Shown here piece after piece: positions 36,798 through 44,906 of a stretch of DNA of 64,000 bases. The notes below the pieces were generated by a model, which saw nothing but the letters and a program-made list of their open reading frames with translations, had not been told where the DNA came from and did not search any database. Every line of letters starts with the position of its first letter. Position 1 is the stretch's first letter. Source of the stretch: Croceibacterium_B sp963811255 (GTDB lineage Bacteria > Pseudomonadota > Alphaproteobacteria > Sphingomonadales > Sphingomonadaceae); the NCBI GenBank assembly GCA_963811255.1, contig CAWEQI010000003.1:682001-746000 (forward strand), given 5' to 3'. The position numbers and the translations under genes are program-made.

Positions 36798-36965
36798 TTC
36801 TCGCAGGGAACGCCGAGGAAGCAGAGATCGCAAAGGTGTGGTAACAGCGGCGAAGCCGCGTTCGATACGTCCGTTGCCAAACCCGCGACGTTATGCTGAC
36901 AGGGTGGCTCCGCCTCAAACCTAACATCTCTGCGTTCTCTGCTTCCTCGGCGTTCCCTGCGAGAA
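36798..36965. repeat. 168-bp inverted-repeat element (MITE-like), family C
   Basis: Terminal arms of 38 bases, TTCTCGCAGGGAACGCCGAG... at 36798-36835 and its inverse at 36928-36965, differ at only about three positions. They flank 92 bases with smaller palindromes (AGCGGCGAAGCCGC). There is no coding capacity and no clear target duplication. It fills most of the accD-folC gap. Confidence 0.75.
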
Positions 36966-36975
36966 CCAATTCCTC

Positions 36976-37824
36976 CTAAGCCGCTTCCGACTGGCTCATG
37001 TATCCGAGCAATTTCGCCAGCGTCGCGCGCAGTTCGCTCCTCGGCACCACCATATCCACCATGCCGTGCTTGTGCAGGTATTCGGCGCGCTGGAAGCCTT
37101 CGGGCAGCCTTTCGCGGATCGTCTCCTGAATGACCCGCTGGCCGGCAAAGCCGATCAGCGCCCCCGGCTCGGCGATGTGCACGTCGCCGAGCATCGCGTA
37201 GCTGGCGGTGACGCCGCCGGTGGTGGGGTCGGCCAGCACGACGATGTACGGCAGGCCGGCTTCCTTCAGCCGCCGGGTCATGACCGTGGCGCGCGGCATC
37301 TGCATCAGGCTCAGGATGCCTTCCTGCATTCGCGCGCCGCCGGCGGCGGTGACCACGACATAGCCGCATTTGTCGTCGAGTGCCCGCTGCGCGCCGGCGA
37401 CGAACGCCGCGCCGACGGCCTGGCCCATCGAACCGCCCATGAACATGAAATCCTGCACCCCGACGACGGCTCGCTGCCCTTCGATGGCGCCGGCGGCGGC
37501 GGTGAAGGCGTCCGCATGCGCATTCTTCGCCCGCGCTTGCTTGAGCCGGTCGGTATAGCGCTTGGAATCGCGGAACTTGAGCGGGTCTTCGCGCACCTCG
37601 GGATCGGGCAGCAGCTCGTAGCCGGGGTCGAGGATCTGCGCCAGGCGCGTGTCGGCGCCGATCCGGCCGTGGTGGCCGCAGCGCGGGCAGACGTAGAGGT
37701 TCGCCTCGTATTCGCGGGTGAACAGCATCTCGTTGCAGCCAGGGCACTTGACCCACAGGTCCTCGGGCGTTTCCCGCTTGCTGCCGAAGGTGAGCGAATT
37801 GCGGACGCGGGTGAGCCAGCTCAT
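36976..37824 (-). CDS. accD: Acetyl-CoA carboxylase carboxyltransferase subunit beta
   Basis: A 282-residue subunit that, with AccA, transfers CO2 from biotin to acetyl-CoA to make malonyl-CoA. The N-terminal zinc ribbon has Cys27, Cys30, Cys46 and Cys49 (KCPGC, VCPRCG). The crotonase-fold core shows GFMFMGGSMG-like VQDFMFMGGSMGQAVG, GGARMQEG and DPTTGGVTASYAMLGD. Its ATG overlaps the trpA stop (ATGA), so it is coupled to the tryptophan genes, an order widespread in proteobacteria. Confidence 0.97.
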   Translation of the reverse strand: MSWLTRVRNSLTFGSKRETPEDLWVKCPGCNEMLFTREYEANLYVCPRCGHHGRIGADTRLAQILDPGYELLPDPEVREDPLKFRDSKRYTDRLKQARAKNAHADAFTAAAGAIEGQRAVVGVQDFMFMGGSMGQAVGAAFVAGAQRALDDKCGYVVVTAAGGARMQEGILSLMQMPRATVMTRRLKEAGLPYIVVLADPTTGGVTASYAMLGDVHIAEPGALIGFAGQRVIQETIRERLPEGFQRAEYLHKHGMVDMVVPRSELRATLAKLLGYMSQSEAA

Positions 37825-38615
37825 GCGTGGGCCTCCTTGCGGGCGGAATGGACCGCCTCGGCCAGCGAAGCGGTATAGGCGCCCAGATGTTCGGGCGCGG
37901 CCTGCCCGTGGCGGCCGACGATCTCGACCAGCGCCGTGCCGACCACCACGCCGTCGGCGACGCGGGCGATGGCGCGGGCCTGCTCGGGGGTGCGCACGCC
38001 GAAGCCGACGGCGACGGGGAGGTCGGTCGAGCGCTTGATCCGGCTCACGTTGGCCTCGATCAATTCGATGGCCGCCTGCTGTTTGCCGGTGATGCCGGCG
38101 ACCGAGACGTAGTAGAGGAACCCGCTGGAGCCATCGAGCACCGTCGGCAGGCGCGCGGCGTCAGTGGTCGGCGTGGCGAGGCGGATCAAGTCGATACCTT
38201 CGGCGCGCAGATAGGGGCCGAGGTCGGCGTCTTCCTCGGGCGCGAGATCGACGCAGATCACCCCGTCGACGCCGCATCCCTTGCACTCGGCGGCGAACCA
38301 TTCCGGCCCGCGGCGGACCATCGGATTGGCATAGCCCATCAGCACCAGCGGCACGTCCGGGTGCCGCTCGCGGAATTCGTTGGCGATCAGCAGGATTTCG
38401 CGCGTCGTCGTGCCGGCGCCGAGCGAGCGCAGGTTCGCCGCCTGGATCGCCGGCCCGTCGGCCATCGGATCGGTGAACGGCATTCCCAGCTCGATCACGT
38501 CCGCGCCCCCGGCGACCAGCGCGTCGAGATTGCCCGCCGTGTCGCCGTCACCGGCGGTGATGAAGGCGACGAGGGCAGGGCGGCCCTTGCCGAATGCGGC
38601 GGCGAGACGGGTCAT
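37821..38615 (-). CDS. trpA: Tryptophan synthase alpha subunit
   Basis: A 264-residue TIM-barrel enzyme that cleaves indole-3-glycerol phosphate to indole. The catalytic Glu is in DVIELGMPFTDPMADGPAIQ, and the Asp in the VICVDLAPEED segment. Start and stop both overlap neighbours by four bases (ATGA), upstream with a 63-residue membrane protein gene and downstream with accD. Confidence 0.96.
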   Translation of the reverse strand: MTRLAAAFGKGRPALVAFITAGDGDTAGNLDALVAGGADVIELGMPFTDPMADGPAIQAANLRSLGAGTTTREILLIANEFRERHPDVPLVLMGYANPMVRRGPEWFAAECKGCGVDGVICVDLAPEEDADLGPYLRAEGIDLIRLATPTTDAARLPTVLDGSSGFLYYVSVAGITGKQQAAIELIEANVSRIKRSTDLPVAVGFGVRTPEQARAIARVADGVVVGTALVEIVGRHGQAAPEHLGAYTASLAEAVHSARKEAHA

Positions 38616-38803
38616 CGCTTAGCTCTGTCACCCCAGAATGCCGCGCCGATGGTTCTTCCGAAAAAGGCTGCCAGGAAGACGACCCAAAGATCGTTCGGGA
38701 CGCTCCACGGGCGTCCATTCGTGTAGGCGAGCAGATTGTGCACAATCAGCCATGTGACCGTGATCGTAACCGCCGTCGCGAGAACATTCCAAAGCAGCTT
38801 CAC
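38612..38803 (-). CDS. Small membrane protein (63 aa) inserted between trpB and trpA
   Basis: The product VKLLWNVLATAVTITVTWLIV... has one clear membrane segment (about residues 5-22), a second moderately hydrophobic one (VVFLAAFFGRTIGAAF, about 41-56) and a short basic tail. It starts at GTG 38803, with GGAG a few bases upstream inside trpB. That start overlaps the trpB stop by four bases (GTGA), and its own stop overlaps the trpA start (ATGA). The chain of overlaps shows it is translated as part of the operon. No family recognised. Confidence 0.75.
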   Translation of the reverse strand: MKLLWNVLATAVTITVTWLIVHNLLAYTNGRPWSVPNDLWVVFLAAFFGRTIGAAFWGDRAKR

Positions 38804-40011
38804 ATCTCCACTCCCAGCGCATCGGCTACCGTGAAGATGTCCTTGTCCCCCCGCCCACACAGGTTGACGAGGATGATCGAATCCTTCGGCATCTCCGGCG
38901 CGCGGCGGGCGACGGCGGCGATCGCGTGGCTTGGCTCAAGCGCGGGGATGATGCCCTCGGTGCGGCAGAGGAGCTGGAAGGCGTCGAGCGCTTCGGTGTC
39001 GGTGGCCGAGGTGTATTCGACGCGGCCGGTTTCCTTCAGCCAGGCGTGCTCGGGGCCGATGCCGGGGTAATCGAGCCCGGCGCTGATCGAGTGCGCCTCG
39101 GTGATCTGCCCGTCGGCGTCCTGCAGCAGGTAAGTCTTGTTACCGTGGAGGATGCCCGGCGCGCCGCCGGCGAGGCTCGCGGCGTGCTCCTTGTCGAGCC
39201 CGTGCCCGGCCGCCTCGACGCCGAGCATCTTCACCTCGGGATCGTCGAGGAACGGATGGAACAGCCCGATCGCGTTCGAGCCGCCGCCGATGGCCGCCAC
39301 CAGCAGGTCGGGCAGGCGCCCGGTCCGGCTCAGCATCTGCGCACGCGCCTCGCGGCCGATCACGCTCTGGAAGTCGCGCACCAGCTCGGGATAGGGGTGC
39401 GGGCCCGCCGCTGTCCCAATGATGTAGAAGGTGTCGTGGACGTTGGCGACCCAGTCGCGCAGCGCCTCGTTCATCGCGTCCTTCAGCGTGCGCGAGCCGC
39501 TCACCACCGGCACCACCTCGGCGCCGAGCAGCTTCATGCGGAACACGTTGGGCTGCTGCCGGGCGACGTCGACCTCGCCCATGTAGATAACGCACGGCAG
39601 GCCGAAGCGGGCGCACACGGTGGCGGTGGCGACGCCGTGCTGGCCGGCGCCGGTCTCGGCAATGATCCGCGTCTTGCCCATGCGGATGGCGAGCAGGATC
39701 TGGCCGATACAGTTGTTGATCTTGTGCGCGCCGGTGTGATTGAGCTCGTCGCGCTTGAACCACACTTGCGCGCCGCCCAGCGCCTCGGTGAGCCGAGGGG
39801 CGAAGTACAGTGGGCTGGGGCGTCCGACGTAGTGTTCGAGCAGGTCGTCGAACTCTTCCTGGAACGAGGCGTCCGCCTTGGCCGCCTTGTACTCCTTCTC
39901 CAGCTCGAGAATCAGCGGCATCAACGTTTCGGCGACGTAGCGCCCGCCGAACGGGCCGAAATGCCCGCGCTCGTCGGGTTGGGTGCGAAAGGAGTTGGGT
40001 TGGCTGCTCAT
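38800..40011 (-). CDS. trpB: Tryptophan synthase beta subunit
   Basis: A 403-residue PLP enzyme joining indole and serine. The PLP Lys lies in HTGAHKINNCIGQ, the phosphate-binding loop in GGGSNAIG, and GPEHAWLKETGR and NLCGRGDKD at the C-terminus fit TrpB1. It starts with an ATG that overlaps the trpF stop by four bases. The sequence is complete in one frame. Confidence 0.97.
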   Translation of the reverse strand: MSSQPNSFRTQPDERGHFGPFGGRYVAETLMPLILELEKEYKAAKADASFQEEFDDLLEHYVGRPSPLYFAPRLTEALGGAQVWFKRDELNHTGAHKINNCIGQILLAIRMGKTRIIAETGAGQHGVATATVCARFGLPCVIYMGEVDVARQQPNVFRMKLLGAEVVPVVSGSRTLKDAMNEALRDWVANVHDTFYIIGTAAGPHPYPELVRDFQSVIGREARAQMLSRTGRLPDLLVAAIGGGSNAIGLFHPFLDDPEVKMLGVEAAGHGLDKEHAASLAGGAPGILHGNKTYLLQDADGQITEAHSISAGLDYPGIGPEHAWLKETGRVEYTSATDTEALDAFQLLCRTEGIIPALEPSHAIAAVARRAPEMPKDSIILVNLCGRGDKDIFTVADALGVEM

Positions 40012-40643
40012 GCGTCGCGCGCCGCTTTGCAGAACGCCCGGATCAAGTCCACATCCTTGACGCCGGGTGCGCTTTCGACGCCGGAAGAGGTGTCGACCAG
40101 CGGCGCGCCGGTGGTGCGGATCGCCTCGGCGACGTTGTCAAGAGTCAGACCCCCGGCGAGGGCCCAGGGCATGCGATCGTGGAAATTCGCCAGCAGCGAC
40201 CAGTCGAGCGCAAGGCCGTTGCCTCCGGGCAGCACGCCCGGCGCGGCGTCGAACAGCACCCGGTCCGCGGCGTCCTTGAAGGTCAGGGCAAACTCGAGCG
40301 AGTCGGCATTGCGAACGCCGATCGCCTTCCACACCTCGAGCGGAGTGTTGTTGCGGATCAGCGCCAGCCACTCGGGCGTCTCGGCGCCGTGGAACTGCAC
40401 CACGTCGGGCCTCACCGCCTCCAGCGCCTGCACCGTCGCTGGCGCATCCATGCTGACCAGCAGCAGCACGACCTTGGTGCCTTGCGGAACGCGGCGGCGC
40501 AGCGTGGCCGCTTGCTCGAGCGAGACATGCCGCGGGCTCGGCTCGTAATGCACCAGCCCGATGTGCGTTGCGCCGGCGTCGACTGCGGCATCGACGGTCT
40601 CGGGCGTGGAGAGCCCGCAAATCTTGATTTCGACCTTGTCCAT
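40008..40643 (-). CDS. trpF: Phosphoribosylanthranilate isomerase
   Basis: A 211-residue TIM-barrel isomerase of the tryptophan pathway. Seen are the catalytic Cys in EIKICGLSTPE, DVVQFHGAETPEW, FDAAPG near residue 130 and the phosphate-binding ALAGGLTLDNVAEAI. It begins the trp gene run and lies 51 bases after the large coiled-coil gene on the same strand, so the two could be cotranscribed. I saw no leader peptide or attenuator in the 51 bases. Confidence 0.95.
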   Translation of the reverse strand: MDKVEIKICGLSTPETVDAAVDAGATHIGLVHYEPSPRHVSLEQAATLRRRVPQGTKVVLLLVSMDAPATVQALEAVRPDVVQFHGAETPEWLALIRNNTPLEVWKAIGVRNADSLEFALTFKDAADRVLFDAAPGVLPGGNGLALDWSLLANFHDRMPWALAGGLTLDNVAEAIRTTGAPLVDTSSGVESAPGVKDVDLIRAFCKAARDA

Positions 40644-40694
40644 CGCCGGTGCAGGTAGGGAAGCGCATCCGCAAAGGGAAGCGCCGTGGCGCCT

Positions 40695-43247
40695 CTATTG
40701 CCGCAGCCGCTCGATGGCCTGCGCCAGGGCGACATAGAGCTTGCCAGGATCGGACGACAGCAGCGTGACGCCGAGCGCGTGGCCGTCGCGAGTCGACAGG
40801 ACGCTGCGCAGCATTGCCTCGAAATCGTGGATGTAGCGGTTGACCGTCTCGCGGAAATCGGCGTCGGCGCGGTAGATTTCCGCCACTTCGCGCGCGGCCT
40901 GGTTGTCGAGCAGGCGCACCGCCCGGCGGGTGAAGATGCCGCGATCGCCGCGCAGATAGCTCGACCAGGCGGTGTCGGCGACTTCGTTGTCGAACGCCTT
41001 GGAGATGTCGATTGCGCTCGAATTGAGGCTTTCGGTGATCAAGGCCATGCGGCGGGCGAAGTCGTTATCGACCTGTTCCTCGGCCCGCCGGCGGGCGTGA
41101 GCGACGCGATGCTCGAGGTTGCCGGCGAGCTCGTTGACTGCGGAGAGCTGGTCGCGCAGCTGCAGCGCCGTCTCGCGGGCCGCTTCGCCGGCGCGCCGGG
41201 CACTCGCTTCGAGCTCGGCGATCGTTGCCTCGGCGTGTTGGCGCAGGGCCAGCTCGATGGCTTCGGCGCTGTCTTCGGCAAACCGGCCGGCCATCGATTC
41301 AAGCGCGTCGCCGAGCGAATCCCGCGCCGATTGCGCCAGCGCCTCGGAGCGGGCGGCGATGGCCTCCAGCGAGCCCTGCAGCGCCGCCAGTTGGGCGGCA
41401 TGGGCCCGGTTGGCCTCGCCGATGCGCCGCTCAAGCGTTTCGAATTGCTCGATCGATCCCGCGCCGTCGCGCTGCACGGCGGAGACGTGCTCTGCCAGTT
41501 GCTCTCCCTTGCCCAGCGCCTCGCCGATCAGACCGTGGGCGCTGCTCACTCGCTGCTCGAAGCGATCGAGATCGTTGGCCGCCTGGTTGAGCGCGCGCGG
41601 CAGGGTTTCCTGCGAATGCTCGGCGCCGGCGCGGATCAGCTCGAGCAGGCGCACGCTTTCGTTGGTCAGGTGGGCAATCCGTTCGCGGTTGCCGTCGAGT
41701 TCGGCCCGCGCGTCGGCCAGCCGCGCGGCCAGCCCGGCGGCGGCTTCGTCGAGCGAGCCGCCGGCTTCGGCACCCTGGTCGGCGATGCGCTCCATCTCGG
41801 CCGCCAACGCCGCCATCCGCGCCGCCAGCGCGTCGCCGCGCTCGGCCAGCCCGGCGACGTGCGCCAGCTGTTCCTGCTGACGTTCGGTAATCTTTTGATC
41901 GAGCGCGGCGAAGCGCTCGTCGAGGGCCTCGGCTGCTTGCTGCTCGCGCTGCTCGGCATCGGTGCGCCGCTGGGCCATGAGCTCCTCGAAGGCTTCGGCG
42001 CGCTCCACCACGGCCCGATCGATCCGCTCGGCCTCCGCGCTGAGAGCCACAAGCCTGCGCTGCGCCCCCTCCATGGCGTGGCCATCGACTTCGGTGATCT
42101 TGTCGATCGCGTAGCTAAGCCGATCTTTCAACTCGTCGATCGCTGCGGTCCAGCGTCGGGCCGCCTCGTCCTGCGCTTGGCGCAGAGTGTCGGCGACCTG
42201 AGTGCCTTCGCCGGCCGCTGCGGCGACCCGCTCGTGCAGCAAGGCGATCTCTTCTTCCGCGCGGCGCTGCAGCTCGCCGTGGCGGGCGTCGAGCTCCTCC
42301 GCCAGGCGATCGGCGCGCCGTCGCAACGCGGCGAGCGCCTCGACCTCGTGCCCGTCGAGCTCGGCGCGGAACTCACGGCTGCGCTCGCCGAGCGCCTCGA
42401 AGCGGGTGCGAGCGATATCGTCAAGGTGCTCCGCTTGGGCTTCGAAATTGGCCAGCGCCTCGTCTATTCGCGCGCGCAGCGCACCGACCTGGCGCTCGCT
42501 CGCTTCGCCGAACTGGTTGAGCCGGTTAAAGCCCGAGACCAGCTCCTCGAGCTGGCCTTGCGCGGTATTGCCGGCATGGCCGATTTGGCTGGCGACGTCG
42601 CGCGCGGAATTGGAGATCACCGGCAAGTCGCCGCGCAGCCGGTTCATGTTGCCGAGCGCGGTGGCACTGACCCGGCCGATCGTTTCAACCTGTTCGCTGT
42701 TGTCGCGGATCAGTTCTTGCAGCCGGTCGGCGTGCTCGGAAATGCGTTCGCTGGCGACGCGGCCGAGCAATTCGAGGTCGCGCGATTGCGCAGCGATGAA
42801 GTCGCGCGCCAGGCTCAGTTCGCGGTTGATCACCGCCAGCCGCTGTTCCAGCCGTTCGCTTTCCCGCGACAGAACTTGCGCCACGTCGGCAAAACGCGAG
42901 GCTTCGCGCCGGGAATGGCGCATGGCCAGCAGCCACAGCGAAATCACCAGCAGCACCGGCAGCGACCAGGCGGTTATCCAGCCGCTCCACTGGTCCGGCG
43001 TGCCGCCGGCGAGAATCTCGCGGCTGTGGGCCCAGCCGAAGAAGGCGCTCCAGCCGAGGATCGCCAGCACCGCCAGCGCGGGGACGATCCAGCCGAAGCG
43101 GCGCGGTGCGGACTCCTCCTCGACCCACTGTTCCTCGATCGGGTTATCGAGAACGAGCGTCTCGTCCGCCGCAGCCGGTTCGGCCCCGGCCCCCTCGGCG
43201 AGTTCGGGATCGGACCCGACCGCCACCAAATTGTCCCTGCGCGACAT
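40695..43247 (-). CDS. Large membrane-anchored coiled-coil protein
   Basis: An 850-residue protein. About 50 acidic cytoplasmic residues precede two membrane segments (roughly 52-71 and 92-108). From about 110 to 730 the sequence is continuous heptad-like helix rich in Ala, Glu, Arg and Leu with hardly any Pro or Gly, resembling apolipoprotein/SMC-type coiled-coils. The last 120 residues (DISKAFDNEVADTAWSSYLRGDRGIF, then DFRETVNRYIHDFEAMLRSVL) look globular and conserved. No Walker motif is visible, so it is not an SMC ATPase. It is divergent, by 74 bases, from the Hpt-like gene cluster. A structural or polarity role is a guess. Confidence 0.8.
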   Translation of the reverse strand: MSRRDNLVAVGSDPELAEGAGAEPAAADETLVLDNPIEEQWVEEESAPRRFGWIVPALAVLAILGWSAFFGWAHSREILAGGTPDQWSGWITAWSLPVLLVISLWLLAMRHSRREASRFADVAQVLSRESERLEQRLAVINRELSLARDFIAAQSRDLELLGRVASERISEHADRLQELIRDNSEQVETIGRVSATALGNMNRLRGDLPVISNSARDVASQIGHAGNTAQGQLEELVSGFNRLNQFGEASERQVGALRARIDEALANFEAQAEHLDDIARTRFEALGERSREFRAELDGHEVEALAALRRRADRLAEELDARHGELQRRAEEEIALLHERVAAAAGEGTQVADTLRQAQDEAARRWTAAIDELKDRLSYAIDKITEVDGHAMEGAQRRLVALSAEAERIDRAVVERAEAFEELMAQRRTDAEQREQQAAEALDERFAALDQKITERQQEQLAHVAGLAERGDALAARMAALAAEMERIADQGAEAGGSLDEAAAGLAARLADARAELDGNRERIAHLTNESVRLLELIRAGAEHSQETLPRALNQAANDLDRFEQRVSSAHGLIGEALGKGEQLAEHVSAVQRDGAGSIEQFETLERRIGEANRAHAAQLAALQGSLEAIAARSEALAQSARDSLGDALESMAGRFAEDSAEAIELALRQHAEATIAELEASARRAGEAARETALQLRDQLSAVNELAGNLEHRVAHARRRAEEQVDNDFARRMALITESLNSSAIDISKAFDNEVADTAWSSYLRGDRGIFTRRAVRLLDNQAAREVAEIYRADADFRETVNRYIHDFEAMLRSVLSTRDGHALGVTLLSSDPGKLYVALAQAIERLRQ

Positions 43248-43321
43248 GACTCCGGAAATACCACACCTTTCGGCGTGATAAACCCCGCCTTAATCGCCTT
43301 TCCTCCACTGTCTTCGGCGCT

Positions 43322-43624
43322 ATGGCGTTTTCCAGCGGTCAAATCGATGCGACGCTCGCGGCGGCTGCGGGCGAGGATGCCGCCCTGCTGACCGAACTGC
43401 GCGCGGTGTTCGCCGAGAGCCTCGGGCGCCAGATCGACCTGCTGCGCCGCGCGCGCTGCGACGGCAACTGGCACGTCGCCGCGATGCGCCTCAAAGGGCT
43501 CGGCGCCAGCTTTCACGCGCCCGATCTGGTCAAGCTGGCCGACGAAGCGCTCGCCGGCGCACCGGGCGAGCCGGTGGTGATCCGCAAACTCGAGCGCCTG
43601 GCGGTCGAATTCGGCGCCGCCTGA
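43322..43624 (+). CDS. Hpt-like domain protein lacking the phospho-acceptor His
   Basis: A 100-residue all-helical protein that matches the histidine phosphotransfer domain. The core NWHVAAMRLKGLGASF aligns with the Hpt consensus AAHxLKGxAxxxGA, but the phospho-acceptor position is Met55. His51 lies one helical turn earlier and is not the aligned residue. Lys58 and Gly59 are kept, so the fold and partner surface are probably intact and phosphotransfer lost. It is the first of four closely spaced plus-strand genes that end in a similarly altered histidine kinase. Confidence 0.7.
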   Translation: MAFSSGQIDATLAAAAGEDAALLTELRAVFAESLGRQIDLLRRARCDGNWHVAAMRLKGLGASFHAPDLVKLADEALAGAPGEPVVIRKLERLAVEFGAA

Positions 43625-43692
43625 TCGGCGCGGCTTCGCGCTGCGCAGCGAATTCCTAGACACGCAGCCCGTTTTTTGCGCACAACGGACGG

Positions 43693-44871
43693 GTGCGGAT
43701 CGCTTTCATCGCTACTGACGACCGCGCGGGCGGGGATGCGGCCGAGCCCGCCACTCTCGCCGGTAAGTCGGTCGCGCGCCACCAACTCGACTTTGCGCTG
43801 GCGCTGGGCTGCGAAAAGGTCCTCTGCCTGGGCCATGGCGCCGCGCCGGAGGCGATCGCCCTGCGCCATGCGGCCGAAGCGGGCGGGGCGCAGTTCCGGG
43901 CGATCCGCGGCGTGCGCGACCTGCCCGCGGCGGTGCGCGGCGACGACCAGCTGCTGGTCCTCGCCCATGGACTGCTTCCCGACTCGGCGGCCGCGTTCCT
44001 GTTGCTGAAGGAAGGCTACGGCGTGCTGGTGCTACCCGCGGAAGCGGGCTGGAGCGCCGGCTTCGAACGGCTTGACCTCGCAGCCGCGTGGGGCGGGGCG
44101 ATGGTCGTCCCGGGGCGTCTGGCCGATCGGCTCGACCAATTGCCTGAGGACGCGGAGCCGATTGCCGGATTGTTGCGCATCGCGCGCCAGGCCGGCGTGC
44201 CCGAGCGCGCGCTGCCGGAAAGCGAGCTGGCGGAGGGACGCTGGCAGATCGTCCGCACGGGCGACGCCGCGCAGGCGCTCGAACCGGCCTGGCTGGGCCG
44301 CCGCCTGCCGCCGGTGTCCCCGCTCCGGCCGACGGCGTGGCTGGCGAGATTTGCCCTGCTGCGACTGGGTTCGCCGCTCATCGGGCAAGGCAGGGCGTTC
44401 GCGGCGTTGGCGGCGGTTTCGCTCGTGGCGACTGCCGGAGCCGTCGTCGCCGGTTGGTTTGGGCTTTCTCCGCTGGGATTTGCCGCTCTGGTCGTAGCCG
44501 CGCTGGCGAACGAGGCGGCCGATGGCCTCAGGCTTCTGGCACGATCGATTTTTGCCGGTGAAGCAAGGCCCTCTCGCACGATCTTCATTCTTCGTGCGAT
44601 ATGGGACGTGGCCTTGGTAGCGATTGGAGCGCGGGCAATCGACGCGACCCGGGCGGAGCGCCTGTTCCCGCCGCTGGTCACAGCCGGGCTGCTGCGAATG
44701 GCGCCGCCGTGGCCTGAGGCGGGCTGGCGCGCGCTGGCCGCGGATCGCGGGCTGCTTGCGCTGCTGCTTGCGCTGGCGACGGGCTTCGGAATGGCCGAGT
44801 TTGCGTTCATGGTGCTGGCGCTGGTGCTGATCCTGCTCAGGCTTGCGCCGGCGGCCGACCAGCTCGGATAA
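43693..44871 (+). CDS. Membrane protein with degenerate nucleotidyltransferase-like N-terminus
   Basis: A 392-residue protein starting at GTG 43693. Residues 1-190 follow the alternating pattern of a sugar-nucleotidyltransferase fold (AGKSVARHQLDFALALGCEKVLCLG, then LLVLAHGLLPD where such enzymes have a metal-binding GD), but the N-terminal GGxGxR-type loop and the catalytic Asp pattern are not recognisable. Residues 235 onward hold four or five hydrophobic segments. No CDP-alcohol transferase motif is present. I do not recognise a named family. It sits 68 bases after the Hpt-like gene and 35 before the next. Confidence 0.6.
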   Translation: MRIAFIATDDRAGGDAAEPATLAGKSVARHQLDFALALGCEKVLCLGHGAAPEAIALRHAAEAGGAQFRAIRGVRDLPAAVRGDDQLLVLAHGLLPDSAAAFLLLKEGYGVLVLPAEAGWSAGFERLDLAAAWGGAMVVPGRLADRLDQLPEDAEPIAGLLRIARQAGVPERALPESELAEGRWQIVRTGDAAQALEPAWLGRRLPPVSPLRPTAWLARFALLRLGSPLIGQGRAFAALAAVSLVATAGAVVAGWFGLSPLGFAALVVAALANEAADGLRLLARSIFAGEARPSRTIFILRAIWDVALVAIGARAIDATRAERLFPPLVTAGLLRMAPPWPEAGWRALAADRGLLALLLALATGFGMAEFAFMVLALVLILLRLAPAADQLG

Positions 44872-44906
44872 CGCTGGTTTAACCCTGTGCGCGTAAGGTG
44901 TTGAAG

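Noticed and set aside
36760..36969. Upstream extension of folC by about 70 codons
   Set aside because: The extension is the inverted repeat read in frame. TTG 36759 with GGAG six bases ahead fits the family N-terminus.
40686..43391. A 901-codon plus-strand frame antisense to the coiled-coil gene
   Set aside because: The translation lacks any motif. The minus-strand product has membrane segments and regular heptads, so the plus frame is a codon-bias shadow.
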